NCBI RefSeq assembly: GCF_027921445.1 | Contig: NZ_CP115667.1 | Coordinates: forward strand, 124,001 to 188,000 | Source of the DNA: Peptoniphilus equinus | GTDB taxonomy: Bacteria; Bacillota; Clostridia; Tissierellales; Peptoniphilaceae | DNA: 64,000 nucleotides | Direction of reading: 5' to 3' | Shown here: piece after piece, positions 44,260-53,647 of the stretch | Position numbering within the stretch: position 1 is the first letter of the stretch | How the letters are laid out: every line of letters starts with the position of its first letter | Position numbers and translations under genes: made by a program | The notes under the pieces: model-generated | The model's database searches: none | Seen by the model: only the letters and a program-made list of their open reading frames with translations | What the model was told of the DNA's origin: nothing

Positions 44260-44313
44260 GTACCGCAAAGGTACTATAGTTTTTATATATCACTAGACAT
44301 ATATAATAGCAAA

Positions 44314-44342
44314 TTGTTTATTATGAATCTTTTGATTATACT
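44314..44342 (+). promoter_or_regulatory. metNIQ promoter
   Basis: TTGTTT, 17-base spacer, TATACT (44337-44342), placing the start near 44349 with AAGGAG only a few bases on. The leader is too short for an S-box or other methionine riboswitch, and none is visible upstream. Confidence 0.55.
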
Positions 44343-44365
44343 AATACCATTGTAAAGGAGAAATT

Positions 44366-45364
44366 ATGATTGACGTTTGCAATTTATCCAAGTCCTTTGG
44401 AACGGGGAAAGATACGTTTCAGGCTGTGGACGATGTATCCTTTCACGTGGAGAAAGGGGAAATATTCGGCATCATCGGATTGTCAGGAGCAGGAAAGAGT
44501 ACACTGGTTCGCTGTCTGAACCGACTGGAGGTACCCGATTCAGGATCTGTGGTCATTGATGGCTTGGACCTTTTGAGTCTCAATGAGACGGAGCTGTTAC
44601 ATGAGCGACGGGACATCGGGATGATTTTTCAAGCCTTCAATCTTTTTAATCAAAAGACGGTGTATGATAACATCGCATATCCGTTAGAACTTGCCGGCAT
44701 GGACAAGGAGCTCATTCATGATCGTGTGATGGAGCTTTTGGATTTCATTGATCTCAAAGACAAAGAACGAGCCTATCCCAGAGAGCTTTCCGGAGGGCAA
44801 AAGCAGCGGGTAGCCATTGCGAGAAGCATTGCGACGCAGCCGAAAATTTTGCTTTCAGATGAGGGGACTTCGGCACTGGATCCTGCCAATACTAAGGTGA
44901 TTCTGGATCTCTTAAAAAAGATTGTGGCGACTTACGGCATGACGGTGGTGATGATCACCCATCAAATGGAAGTCGCAAAGGACATTTGTGACCGCATTGC
45001 CGTGATGGATCGAGGCAAGATTGTGGAGATGAACAATACGGAGACGCTCTTCAAAAATCCGAAGACAGCACTGACAAGGTCGTTCATCTCTCACTTAAGT
45101 GTGCCGGAAGAGATCGTGGCTTCGGATTTCAAGGGAACGATTTTGCGTCTGGTCTATGATGTGCATTCCGTGCGTGAACCGATTCTCGGGCGTGTGATCA
45201 AACGGTTTGATGTAGATTTTAACATCATTTCCGCCAATGTGAACAAGGCCACCTCCGATGCCATGGGTTATCTGACTATTGAACTCACTGGCGATAAAGG
45301 GCAGTTTGATGCTGTTGTGGCTTACCTTCGCGACAACCATATTGCGGTGGAGGTGATCCAATGA
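44366..45364 (+). CDS. metN: Methionine ABC importer ATPase
   Basis: 332-residue ATPase with Walker [12 protein letters not shown], signature LSGGQKQRVAIARS, Walker B ILLSDEGTSALDP (Gly replacing the usual Pro/Ala after Glu, as in MetN) and H-loop MITHQ. The C-terminal NIL domain (about residues 260-332) is the allosteric site where methionine inhibits transport. It overlaps metI by 4 bases. Complete MetNIQ set for L- and D-methionine uptake. Confidence 0.94.
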   Translation: MIDVCNLSKSFGTGKDTFQAVDDVSFHVEKGEIFGIIGLSGAGKSTLVRCLNRLEVPDSGSVVIDGLDLLSLNETELLHERRDIGMIFQAFNLFNQKTVYDNIAYPLELAGMDKELIHDRVMELLDFIDLKDKERAYPRELSGGQKQRVAIARSIATQPKILLSDEGTSALDPANTKVILDLLKKIVATYGMTVVMITHQMEVAKDICDRIAVMDRGKIVEMNNTETLFKNPKTALTRSFISHLSVPEEIVASDFKGTILRLVYDVHSVREPILGRVIKRFDVDFNIISANVNKATSDAMGYLTIELTGDKGQFDAVVAYLRDNHIAVEVIQ

Positions 45365-46020
45365 ATTTTCTTAATGAAGTTGTGCCTATTGTGGTGCCGG
45401 CCATCGGTCAGACCTTGATTCTGGTCTTTGTCTCTTCGGCCTTTGCGGTGCTCCTCGGACTGCCTGTCGGGGTGGTGCTGACGTTGACCCGCTCCGGCGG
45501 CCTGAAAGAAAATCCGAAGGTCTATTCCCTCTTAGACTCGTTGACCAACTTTGTGCGATCGGTGCCGTTTATCATTCTTATGCTCATACTCATTCCGGTC
45601 ATGCGACTGGTGACCGGCAAGGCTTATGGCACGGCGGCGACGATCATTCCCCTCACAGCGGCGGCGTTACCTTTCTTTGCGCGGCTTCTTGAAAACGCAT
45701 TAAACAATGTGGATCGAGGGATTATTGAAGCGGCGCGAGCCATGGGAACACCGGTTGGGACGATGGTGCGGCGGGTACTCATTCCTGAAGCCCTGCCTCA
45801 GATTATCAATGCCGTGACGCTTGTGATTATCAATCTGGTAGGCTATTCGGCCATGGCAGGAGCCATTGGTGGCGGCGGACTCGGCGAAGTTGCGGTCAGA
45901 TACGGATACAGCTATAAGCGCTATGAAATTTTATGGGTGGCGGTGATTCTTATCGTCATTCTGGTGCAACTGGTGCAGTGGCTTGGTACACGTCTGGAAA
46001 AAAATGTAGATAAAAAGTAG
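45361..46020 (+). CDS. metI: Methionine ABC importer permease
   Basis: 219-residue permease with five membrane segments and the EAA coupling loop (GIIEAARAMGTPVGTMV) near residue 120. It forms the homodimeric channel of the MetNIQ importer. It overlaps metN by ATGA and is followed 50 bases later by metQ. Confidence 0.93.
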   Translation: MNFLNEVVPIVVPAIGQTLILVFVSSAFAVLLGLPVGVVLTLTRSGGLKENPKVYSLLDSLTNFVRSVPFIILMLILIPVMRLVTGKAYGTAATIIPLTAAALPFFARLLENALNNVDRGIIEAARAMGTPVGTMVRRVLIPEALPQIINAVTLVIINLVGYSAMAGAIGGGGLGEVAVRYGYSYKRYEILWVAVILIVILVQLVQWLGTRLEKNVDKK

Positions 46021-46070
46021 CTTTGATATAATTTCACTTGCAGCAATATTATTATTTTTAGGAGGAAGAT

Positions 46071-46901
46071 ATGAAAAAACTTGCAACACTATTGATTTTG
46101 GCCTTCGCCCTTGTGGGATGCGGACAACAACCTGCAGACAACGCGGCGGCAAACGGCAATGCGACACCTGCGGCTGAAGAAAACAACGTGATTAAAATCG
46201 GGGTATCCCCAACGCCTCACGGCGAAATTATCAACGCCCTCCAAAGTGAGTTTGAAGCGGCAGGGATTCAAGTTGAGCCGGTTATCTTTGATGACTATAT
46301 CCAACCGAATGAGCAATTGGCAGCGGGCGACTTGGATGCCAATTACTTCCAACACAAACCGTACTTTGATGAATTTATCGCTGAAAACAATTTGGACTTA
46401 ACCGCTATCGGTAATGTCCATATTGAGCCGATGGCCATCTACTCCGACAAGGTACAAGCCATTGAAGATGTGGAAGACGGCAGCGATGTTATCATTCCAA
46501 ACGATGCAACCAACGGCGCACGTGCACTCATCCTCTTGGAAGAAGCCGGTCTTATTAAACTGAATGACAAGACCAACCTCTCTGCGACGGAAGCGGATAT
46601 TGTGGAAAATCCGAAGAACCTTAAGGTCGTAGCTATGGAAGCGCAAAACATTCCAAACACCTACAAGGATGCCGCTCTTGCAGTTATCAATTCCAACTAC
46701 GCTCTCGGCGCAGGCCTCAACCCTCAAACCGATGCGCTTATCATTGAAAGCGGTGACTCGCCATATGCTAACCTCGTCGCAGTACGCACCGGCGAAGAAG
46801 GTCAGGAAAAATTCAAGAAGTTGATGGAAGTCCTGAACTCCGATGCGGCAAAGAAAGTGATCGAAGAGCAGTTTGAAGGCGCGATCTTCCCTGCGTTCTA
46901 A
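46071..46901 (+). CDS. metQ: Methionine-binding lipoprotein
   Basis: 276 residues with lipoprotein signal (LLILAFALVGC) and the NlpA/MetQ fold: IKIGVSPTPHGEII, YIQPNEQLAAGDLDANYFQH, IGNVHIEPMAIYS, IPNDATNGARALILLEEAG and the C-terminal NLVAVRTGEE. It captures methionine at the cell surface for MetNI. The TTAGGAGGAAG ribosome site is strong. An additional TATAAT lies 40 bases upstream (46026-46031), so a separate metQ transcript is possible. Confidence 0.94.
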   Translation: MKKLATLLILAFALVGCGQQPADNAAANGNATPAAEENNVIKIGVSPTPHGEIINALQSEFEAAGIQVEPVIFDDYIQPNEQLAAGDLDANYFQHKPYFDEFIAENNLDLTAIGNVHIEPMAIYSDKVQAIEDVEDGSDVIIPNDATNGARALILLEEAGLIKLNDKTNLSATEADIVENPKNLKVVAMEAQNIPNTYKDAALAVINSNYALGAGLNPQTDALIIESGDSPYANLVAVRTGEEGQEKFKKLMEVLNSDAAKKVIEEQFEGAIFPAF

Positions 46902-46905
46902 AATT

Positions 46906-46930
46906 AAACCCGGCTTAAGCCGGGTTTTTT
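46906..46930 (+). terminator. metNIQ terminator
   Basis: AAACCCGGCTT / AAGCCGGGTTT perfect stem plus six T, 4 bases after the metQ stop. Confidence 0.9.
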
Positions 46931-47042
46931 ATGTCCGCGACTGAGTCTGCAAATACTTACTATTGTTCTTTTCTATAGTTCTGTAAGCCTCTAAGTGCAA
47001 CGGTTCTTCGTCTATACATTGCTGTAAACAGATAAACCAATC

Positions 47043-47071
47043 TTGTTATTTAATAGGGAATCACATATAAT
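47043..47071 (+). promoter_or_regulatory. Promoter of the APC permease gene
   Basis: TTGTTA, 17-base spacer, TATAAT (47066-47071), with ATCAC / GTGAT arms (11-base centre, from 47060) straddling the -10. The region 46931-47042 holds nothing else recognisable. Confidence 0.6.
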
Positions 47072-47113
47072 ACCAGTGATCTTATAGGATAATATATATA
47101 CTTAGGAGGAATT

Positions 47114-48553
47114 ATGACACAAGAACAACAAGCTAAAAAAATCTTGTGGTACAACTTAGCTTTCATGGCCTTCTCTACAGTGTGGGGATTTGGTAATGTA
47201 GCCAACGGCTTTGTGTACTTCAATGGTGTCCAAGTTATCTTTAGCTGGATACTTATGTTCGCACTCTACTTTGTCCCATATTCACTGATGGTAGGGGAAA
47301 TGGGTTCAACCTTTAAAGAAGCCGGCGGCGGCGTCAGCTCGTGGGTTATGGAAACCATGGGTTCAAAGCTGGCGTATTTTGCAGGGTGGACTTATTGGGT
47401 TGTGCATATGCCATACATAGCGTCCAAAGCATCCGGCGGCCTTAAGGCCCTCAGTTGGGTGATCTTTCAAGACTCCAGCCTCTACGACGCTTTGGATATC
47501 CGTCTGGTTCAGATTATCACACTGATCGTCTTTATATTCTTTGCCTGGGTGGCCTCTCGGGGGATTAATCCGCTCAAGGCTCTTGCCACGCTGGCAGGCT
47601 CGTCCATGTTTATCATGAGTATTCTCTTTATCATCCTCATGATGGCGGCACCGACCCTCAATCCTAATGCAGGCTATGTCAATATTGACTGGAGCTTGAA
47701 AAATTTGATTCCAAACTTCAGAATGGAATACTTCACGTCGTTGTCGATTCTGGTCTTTGCTGTGGGCGGATGCGAAAAGATTTCGCCGTATGTTAACAAG
47801 ATGGAAAATCCGTCGAAAGGCTTCCCTAAAGGTATGATCGCCCTTGCTGTGATGGTTATCGTCTGCGCCATTCTCGGTACGATTGCCATGGGCATGATGT
47901 TTAATGTCGATGAAGTGAATGCCAACTTTGATTCCTACGTGGCCAACGGGGCCTACTGGGCCTTCCAAAAGCTCGGCACATACTATGGCATTGGCAATAC
48001 ATTTTTGGTTGTCTACGCCATTTGCAATATGGTCGGTCAGTTCTCCACATTGGTTGTGTCTATTGACGCACCGCTTAGAATTCTTTTGGAATCTGATACC
48101 GCACGTCAATTCGTACCGTCCAAGCTTCTCGTGAAGAACCGCTACGGTGCTTTCGGCAACGGTATTAAAATGGTTGTGGCTATTGTGACACCGCTCATTA
48201 TCATCCCGATGCTGGGCATTGATTCCGTTACGGGCTTCCTTCGGTTTCTCACACAGCTGAACTCGGTATGTATGCCGCTGCGCTACCTTTGGGTATTTGC
48301 CGCTTATCTTGCGCTGCGTAAGCACTTCGGCAAGTTCCAAAGCGACTATGTCTTTGTGCAAAGTCAAGGTATCGCGAAATTCTTCGGCGGATGGTGCTTC
48401 TTCGTCACACTGTTCTGCTGCGTGCTGGGGATGTTTAAAGGCAACCCGTTTGAAATTGCTATGAACATCATCACCCCGCTCATTCTTGTGGGACTTGGCT
48501 TCGTGATGCCGGCTCTTGCCGCTAAAGAAGGTAAGCATAACGACATTGTTTAA
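47114..48553 (+). CDS. APC-superfamily amino-acid permease
   Basis: 479-residue transporter with about 12 membrane segments, with the first helix unwinding region NLAFMAFSTVWGFGNVANG and a conserved EMGSTFKEAGGGVSSWV after the second segment, as in glutamate/GABA-type and YjeM-like antiporters. The amino acid moved cannot be told from sequence. It has its own promoter and terminator and a TTAGGAGGAATT ribosome site. It lies between metNIQ and an AEC carrier in a block of amino-acid transport genes. Confidence 0.88.
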   Translation: MTQEQQAKKILWYNLAFMAFSTVWGFGNVANGFVYFNGVQVIFSWILMFALYFVPYSLMVGEMGSTFKEAGGGVSSWVMETMGSKLAYFAGWTYWVVHMPYIASKASGGLKALSWVIFQDSSLYDALDIRLVQIITLIVFIFFAWVASRGINPLKALATLAGSSMFIMSILFIILMMAAPTLNPNAGYVNIDWSLKNLIPNFRMEYFTSLSILVFAVGGCEKISPYVNKMENPSKGFPKGMIALAVMVIVCAILGTIAMGMMFNVDEVNANFDSYVANGAYWAFQKLGTYYGIGNTFLVVYAICNMVGQFSTLVVSIDAPLRILLESDTARQFVPSKLLVKNRYGAFGNGIKMVVAIVTPLIIIPMLGIDSVTGFLRFLTQLNSVCMPLRYLWVFAAYLALRKHFGKFQSDYVFVQSQGIAKFFGGWCFFVTLFCCVLGMFKGNPFEIAMNIITPLILVGLGFVMPALAAKEGKHNDIV

Positions 48554-48564
48554 ACACAACATCC

Positions 48565-48590
48565 AAGACTGCTCTCGGGCGGTCTTTTTT
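48565..48590 (+). terminator. Terminator after the APC permease gene
   Basis: AAGACTGC / GCGGTCTT stem (one G-T pair) with six T, about 12 bases past the stop. Confidence 0.8.
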
Positions 48591-48669
48591 CGTGTCTTTT
48601 TGGCGTTTTAAAGGGTTAGAAGCTTTCCAGCCGGACTTAAAACTGGTATCATAAATATGAGGTGTTCTC

Positions 48670-49608
48670 ATGGATCATTTTTTACTGGGCTTTCATGTCA
48701 TTTTCCCCATCTTTTTTGTGTTGATGATGGGATTTTTCTTTAGACAAATTCATATTATTGACAGCCATTTTATTTCTCAGGCGACGAATCTTATCTTTTA
48801 TGTGACGTTGCCGATAAAATTGGTCATTGACGTGTCGACGGCACAGATTCGAAATTTTAATGTCACCTATGTCATCTATCTGCTCTTAGGCGTACTCTTT
48901 ATGTTTTTTGCCAGTTGGCTCGTGGGAAAGAGTTTTATCAGGGATAAACGCAAGCTTTCCACGTTTGTTCACTGCGCGTACCGTTCAAATTTTCTCTACA
49001 TCGGCCTGCCGATTTTAGAGGCGGTGATGCCGGATTATGATATGGAACCGGTGCTCATTGCCATGATCTTCGGCATTACGCTCTTTAATATCTTGGGTAT
49101 TTTTATTCTCACTTACTATTCCGAACATCACCTGAGCTTTTCGGAGATGATGCTTAAGATTGTCAAGAATCCTCTTATTATCGGGATCGCCATCGGCGTC
49201 GTCTTCAAGCTGGTCGGAGTACAGTTGCCAAGTGCGGTGTTAGATGGCGGACAGCTGCTTACTCGGATTAATACGCCGTTGTCTCTGGTCATGATTGGCG
49301 GCAGTCTGACGTTCACGCGGCACAGTACCGACAAGTTGGCGGTGGGGGTGAGCGCCGTCTTTAAAAATGTGGTGGGTGCGGCTGTATTGACACCGATTGC
49401 GGTGATGCTCGGCTTTTCGCACTCAGAGATTGTGGTGGCGTACTTGCTCTACACCACACCGTGTGCCATCAACTGCTTTGTCATGGGTAAAAAACTTGGC
49501 GCCGATGAGCTGATGACCTCACAGATTATCACACTCTCTTATGTGATAAGCCTTGTGACCTTTGCCTTAGGCATTGCGATTTTAAGTAATTTTGGTATAG
49601 TCCACTAA
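48670..49608 (+). CDS. AEC-family transporter
   Basis: 312 residues with ten membrane segments in two five-segment halves ([39 protein letters not shown] as the central crossing region). Bacterial members of the auxin-efflux-carrier family export malate, malonate or amino acids. A weak GAGGTG ribosome site precedes the ATG. It is followed 35 bases later by metK without a terminator, so some readthrough is likely. Confidence 0.87.
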   Translation: MDHFLLGFHVIFPIFFVLMMGFFFRQIHIIDSHFISQATNLIFYVTLPIKLVIDVSTAQIRNFNVTYVIYLLLGVLFMFFASWLVGKSFIRDKRKLSTFVHCAYRSNFLYIGLPILEAVMPDYDMEPVLIAMIFGITLFNILGIFILTYYSEHHLSFSEMMLKIVKNPLIIGIAIGVVFKLVGVQLPSAVLDGGQLLTRINTPLSLVMIGGSLTFTRHSTDKLAVGVSAVFKNVVGAAVLTPIAVMLGFSHSEIVVAYLLYTTPCAINCFVMGKKLGADELMTSQIITLSYVISLVTFALGIAILSNFGIVH

Positions 49609-49643
49609 TCAATGGCATGATATACTTACACAATGGAGGTAAC

Positions 49644-50822
49644 ATGGAACGATGGATTTTTACGTCGGAGTCTGTCACTGAAGGGCACCCGGACAAAGTG
49701 TGCGATCAGATTTCCGATGCGATTTTAGATGAAATTTTACGATACGATACCGGGGCGCGTGTGGCGTGTGAAACTTTAGCCACGACCGGGATGGTGATGA
49801 TCTCCGGCGAGATTACCACACAAACTTATGTTGATTTTACCAGTGTGGTGCGCCAAACCTTAAAAGAAATTGGCTACGACAGAGGTAAGTTCGGGTTTGA
49901 TGCCGAGACGTGTTCGGTGTTAAGTGCCATTAAGGAGCAAAGTCCGGACATTGCCATGGGCGTGGATCGTTTTAAAGAAGGCGCTGACGAGCTGGATGCT
50001 TTCGGTGCGGGAGACCAGGGCATTATGTTCGGCTACGCCTGCGATGAGACGCCGGAGTACATGCCGATGCCGATTCAAATGGCTCACCATCTTGCCAGAC
50101 GTCTTGCGGAAGTTAGAAAGGACGGCACGCTCCCGTACTTGAGACCGGACGGCAAAACTCAGGTGAGCATTGAATATGTGGACGGGATCCCTCAGCGTGT
50201 GGACACTATTGTCATCTCCACACAGCACGCACCGGAGGTGGATCTTGAGACCATTCGTGCCGGTTTGAAGGAGCATGTGATTGATGCTGTGGTAGATGGC
50301 GACATGATGGATGAGGCCACGCGAATTTTCGTCAACCCTACCGGGCGCTTTGTCATCGGCGGTCCGATGGGTGATGTGGGCCTTACCGGTCGCAAAATCA
50401 TTGTGGACACCTATGGCGGTGCGGCACGTCACGGCGGCGGCGCTTTCTCCGGGAAGGATCCGACGAAGGTGGACCGTTCAGCGACTTACTACGCGCGCTA
50501 TATTGCGAAAAATATTGTGGCCGCAGGACTCGCAAAGAAATGTGAAATTGGACTGTCTTATGCCATTGGTGTGGCGAAGCCGATTTCCATTTATGTCGAT
50601 ACCTTCGGCACGTCGGACTTTAGCGGCGCCGAACTCGAAAAGATTATCTTTGACACGTTCGATCCGAGACCGGCTGCCATTATTAAGAATTTGGAGCTGC
50701 TTCGCCCTATTTATCGGCAAGTGGCGGCTTACGGTCACTTCGGACGCCACGACTTGGATTTGCCTTGGGAGCGGTTGGACAAAGTGGACGCACTTAAAAG
50801 TTATGTCAATCAAAAGCACTAA
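49644..50822 (+). CDS. metK: S-adenosylmethionine synthetase
   Basis: 392-residue enzyme making SAM from methionine and ATP. Signatures are [20 protein letters not shown] at the N-terminus, [16 protein letters not shown] near residue 118, the P-loop-like [19 protein letters not shown]-type stretch near 262 (here [19 protein letters not shown]) and [10 protein letters not shown] at the end. The start was chosen at [10 protein letters not shown] after TGGAGG; the frame extends nine residues upstream. It lies downstream of methionine uptake genes. No SAM riboswitch is seen. Confidence 0.96.
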   Translation: MERWIFTSESVTEGHPDKVCDQISDAILDEILRYDTGARVACETLATTGMVMISGEITTQTYVDFTSVVRQTLKEIGYDRGKFGFDAETCSVLSAIKEQSPDIAMGVDRFKEGADELDAFGAGDQGIMFGYACDETPEYMPMPIQMAHHLARRLAEVRKDGTLPYLRPDGKTQVSIEYVDGIPQRVDTIVISTQHAPEVDLETIRAGLKEHVIDAVVDGDMMDEATRIFVNPTGRFVIGGPMGDVGLTGRKIIVDTYGGAARHGGGAFSGKDPTKVDRSATYYARYIAKNIVAAGLAKKCEIGLSYAIGVAKPISIYVDTFGTSDFSGAELEKIIFDTFDPRPAAIIKNLELLRPIYRQVAAYGHFGRHDLDLPWERLDKVDALKSYVNQKH

Positions 50823-50830
50823 GAAAGAGA

Positions 50831-50854
50831 AGGGACTGGTAACAGTCCTTTTCT
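50831..50854 (+). terminator. metK terminator
   Basis: AGGGACTG / CAGTCCTT stem with GTAA loop, followed by TTCTT. The T run is short, so readthrough into recD2 is possible. Confidence 0.65.
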
Positions 50855-50866
50855 TGTAGGTGAGAT

Positions 50867-53053
50867 ATGGAGATTCGAGGCATTGTTGAAAAAATTGTAT
50901 ATGCGAGCGCCGATACCGGCTATGTGGTGGCTCGATTCAGCTCGGATGACGACATCACGATCACAGGCAACGGTCTGCTCAGAGAAGGCATGGAGTACGA
51001 ACTTACGGGCGAGCTGACCTTTCACAAAAGGTATGGGGAGCAGTTTCACTTCAGTGCATTTGAAGAAATTTTGCCCACCTCGAAAAAAGGTATTATCGCC
51101 TATCTGTCCAGCGGCGCCATTCCGTATGTAAAAGAGCGTCTTGCCAAGCGGATCTATGATGCCTTTGGCGATGAGACGCTGGAGATCCTTGAGCACCATC
51201 CTGAGAGGCTGATTGCAGTCGAAGGCATCGGCAGTGCCAAGCTTTCAAAAATTATGGCAAAGTTGGAGGAGGACAAAGGGCTCAGAACCTGCATGGTGGA
51301 GCTGATTCAACTGGGTATCACGCCGGCACTGGGGATGAAGATTTACAGAGAATATGGCCAGGACGCAGGTCGCATCATTCGAGAGAATCCCTACCGTCTG
51401 GCGGAAGATATTCGAGGGATCGGCTTTCAAAAAGCCGATGCCATTGCAAGGGAGCTGGGCGGGTTTTACGGTACCCCCCTGCGAACTTTGGCGGCGGTGA
51501 AGTACTGCATGGCCATGGCGGCTATGGAAGGGCACAGCTTTTTGCCGTTGGACGAACTGCTTGCCAAAGCGGCGAGCTTTTTATCCATGTCGGAAGACAG
51601 TATTCGACCGCATCTTTTGAACCTGAGCCTGGACGAACGCTTCTATATCGAGCGCGCGTCAAGCACCTGTGCGCAGGACCGGTGTTACTTTGCACCGTAC
51701 TTGCGGGCGGAGAACTATATTGCCGGCAAGCTTCGTGACCTTGTGGCCAAGGATGGGGAGGCGGTAGATGAAAGCGGTATCGACACCGTGAGCGCACGGC
51801 TGAACATTGAGCTTGCAGCGAAACAACGAGATGCGGTGGTTCATGCGTTACACGACAATGTGCTCATTATCACCGGAGGTCCGGGCACAGGCAAGACCAC
51901 CACGCTGAAAGTTATTATTGAGCTCTTTGAACTGATGGATAAGTCTGTGGCACTGGCCGCCCCCACCGGCCGTGCGGCAAAACGGATGCAGGAAGCTACA
52001 GGGCGTCTCGCCCAGACCCTGCATCGTCTTCTGGAGATCGGAGTGAGCAACAGCGAGCAAGTTCACTATGGCTATGAGCAGGATACGGAGCTTGAGGCGG
52101 ATGTGCTTATTATCGACGAAGTGAGTATGGTGGACTTGCCGCTTATGGATACGGTGATGCACAGTCTTAAGGTGGGAACAAAGCTTATCCTGGTGGGAGA
52201 CAAAGACCAGTTGCCTTCCGTTGGCGCCGGAAATGTCCTGAGAGACCTGATTGAGTCGGAGTGTATGCCGGTGGTCAATTTGGATGAGGTCTTTCGCCAG
52301 GCAGGGGCGTCTCACATTATTAAAAATGCCCACCTCATTAACGGCGGCGTGGTGCCGCCGGTAGATAACTCCGCCGACTTCTTTACCATTGCGTCGCCAA
52401 GTGAGCGAGAAACGCGTCAGACCATTGTGGATCTGGTGACCAGGCGCATTCCGGACTACTACAATATTGAGTCTAAAAATATTCAGGTCCTGGCGCCGAT
52501 GAAAAAGGGCATTTGCGGTGTCAATAGTTTAAATGCCGCCCTGCAGGAAGCCATTAACCACAGTCAAAGTCACTTGACGGTAGGGGGTGTGGATTTCAAA
52601 AAAGGGGACCGGGTGATGCAGACCAGGAACAACTACCAGTTGGAGTATAGGATGGACTCGGAGTTTTATACGGAGACGGGTCAAGGTGTCTTTAATGGCG
52701 ACATTGGGGTGATTACTGATATAGACGATGACGACAAGACGATGGAGGTCACGTTTGATGACTATAAGAAGGTCACCTATGACTATGGGGACATGGAAGA
52801 GCTCACCTTAGCTTATGCCTGCACCATTCATAAGTCTCAGGGCTCCGAGTTCGATGTGGTGATTATGCCGCTGCACTTTGCGCCGCCCATGCTTTTGACG
52901 CGAAATCTTCTCTATACGGCCATCACCCGTGCTAAGAAGTTGGTGGTTCTCGTGGGCAATTATAAGTATGTGGCGCAAATGATCGGGAACAATACGATTG
53001 CCCGGCGCTACTCCACCTTAAAAGAGAAAGTGCAGGCGGCTTATGGGCACTAA
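50867..53053 (+). CDS. recD2: RecD2-type 5'-3' DNA helicase
   Basis: 728-residue superfamily 1B helicase without RecBC partners. The N-terminal OB-like and helix-hairpin-helix region (about 1-300) distinguishes RecD2; VEGIGSAKLSKIM is the HhH part. Helicase motifs follow: Walker A TGGPGTGKTTTLK near residue 338, AAPTGRAAKRM, Walker B IIDEVSMVD near 417, GDKDQLPSVGAGN, and the late CTIHKSQGSEFDVVI. RecD2 helps tolerate DNA damage and restart forks in Firmicutes. It overlaps the comFC-like gene by 11 bases. Confidence 0.94.
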   Translation: MEIRGIVEKIVYASADTGYVVARFSSDDDITITGNGLLREGMEYELTGELTFHKRYGEQFHFSAFEEILPTSKKGIIAYLSSGAIPYVKERLAKRIYDAFGDETLEILEHHPERLIAVEGIGSAKLSKIMAKLEEDKGLRTCMVELIQLGITPALGMKIYREYGQDAGRIIRENPYRLAEDIRGIGFQKADAIARELGGFYGTPLRTLAAVKYCMAMAAMEGHSFLPLDELLAKAASFLSMSEDSIRPHLLNLSLDERFYIERASSTCAQDRCYFAPYLRAENYIAGKLRDLVAKDGEAVDESGIDTVSARLNIELAAKQRDAVVHALHDNVLIITGGPGTGKTTTLKVIIELFELMDKSVALAAPTGRAAKRMQEATGRLAQTLHRLLEIGVSNSEQVHYGYEQDTELEADVLIIDEVSMVDLPLMDTVMHSLKVGTKLILVGDKDQLPSVGAGNVLRDLIESECMPVVNLDEVFRQAGASHIIKNAHLINGGVVPPVDNSADFFTIASPSERETRQTIVDLVTRRIPDYYNIESKNIQVLAPMKKGICGVNSLNAALQEAINHSQSHLTVGGVDFKKGDRVMQTRNNYQLEYRMDSEFYTETGQGVFNGDIGVITDIDDDDKTMEVTFDDYKKVTYDYGDMEELTLAYACTIHKSQGSEFDVVIMPLHFAPPMLLTRNLLYTAITRAKKLVVLVGNYKYVAQMIGNNTIARRYSTLKEKVQAAYGH

Positions 53054-53642
53054 GCGTTGTGTTGTCTGCGGCGCACCTGTCCGAGATAGCCTTTGTGAGG
53101 CTTGCCGCAGTGCCATCTCTCATGACCACGGCTTTATCTCGACCATGGACTTTGTTGATGAGGTGGTGATTATGGGGACCTATACGGGTCTGTTGAAGGA
53201 GATGGTTCTTGCATTTAAATTTAAGGACAAGACGTATTACAAAGAGCCCCTCGCGGATTTAATGGTCTTTACTTTGTTTCAAAGCGGATTGAAGCGTGAT
53301 TGGCAGGCGATAACCTATGTACCGATGACCGCTCGGGATGAAAGGCAACGAGGCTACAACCAGTCCCGGCTTTTAGCCGAGGCGATCAGTGAGCTCACAG
53401 GCCTTCCTCTCTATCACGGTCTGACCAAAGCAGTACCGACGAAAGCGCAAGTGGACCTGAGCGCCGCAGAGCGACAAGGCAATCTTCACGGTGCATTTCG
53501 TGCAGCGCTGCCGCCGAAAAAGCTGCTGCTTGTGGACGATGTGCTCACTACCGGTGCGACGATTGAAGAAGTGGCGAAGACCTTAAAAGCCCAGGGCACA
53601 AAAAAAGTGACCGCCCTGTTGGCGGCCACCCCTCATGTGTAG
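53043..53642 (+). CDS. comFC: ComFC-family phosphoribosyltransferase-like protein
   Basis: 199 residues with an N-terminal zinc finger (CVVCGAP and CEACRSA, Cys6/9/18/21) and a type-I phosphoribosyltransferase fold ending in the PRPP loop LLLVDDVLTTGATIEE. ComFC/GntX proteins are needed for DNA uptake in competent bacteria and may act in recombination. The coupling to recD2 by overlap fits a role in DNA processing. comFA is not adjacent. It is convergent with yihY, only 5 bases apart. Confidence 0.88.
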   Translation: MGTKRCVVCGAPVRDSLCEACRSAISHDHGFISTMDFVDEVVIMGTYTGLLKEMVLAFKFKDKTYYKEPLADLMVFTLFQSGLKRDWQAITYVPMTARDERQRGYNQSRLLAEAISELTGLPLYHGLTKAVPTKAQVDLSAAERQGNLHGAFRAALPPKKLLLVDDVLTTGATIEEVAKTLKAQGTKKVTALLAATPHV

Positions 53643-53647
53643 TTAAT

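Noticed and set aside
44215-44365. Possible SAM riboswitch before metN
   Set aside because: Only about 85 bases remain after the preceding terminator, a good promoter lies in the middle, and no S-box core is visible.
47363-48562. 399-codon minus-strand frame opposite the APC permease
   Set aside because: His- and Asn-rich mirror of a transmembrane protein gene; the plus-strand gene has promoter, ribosome site and family motifs.
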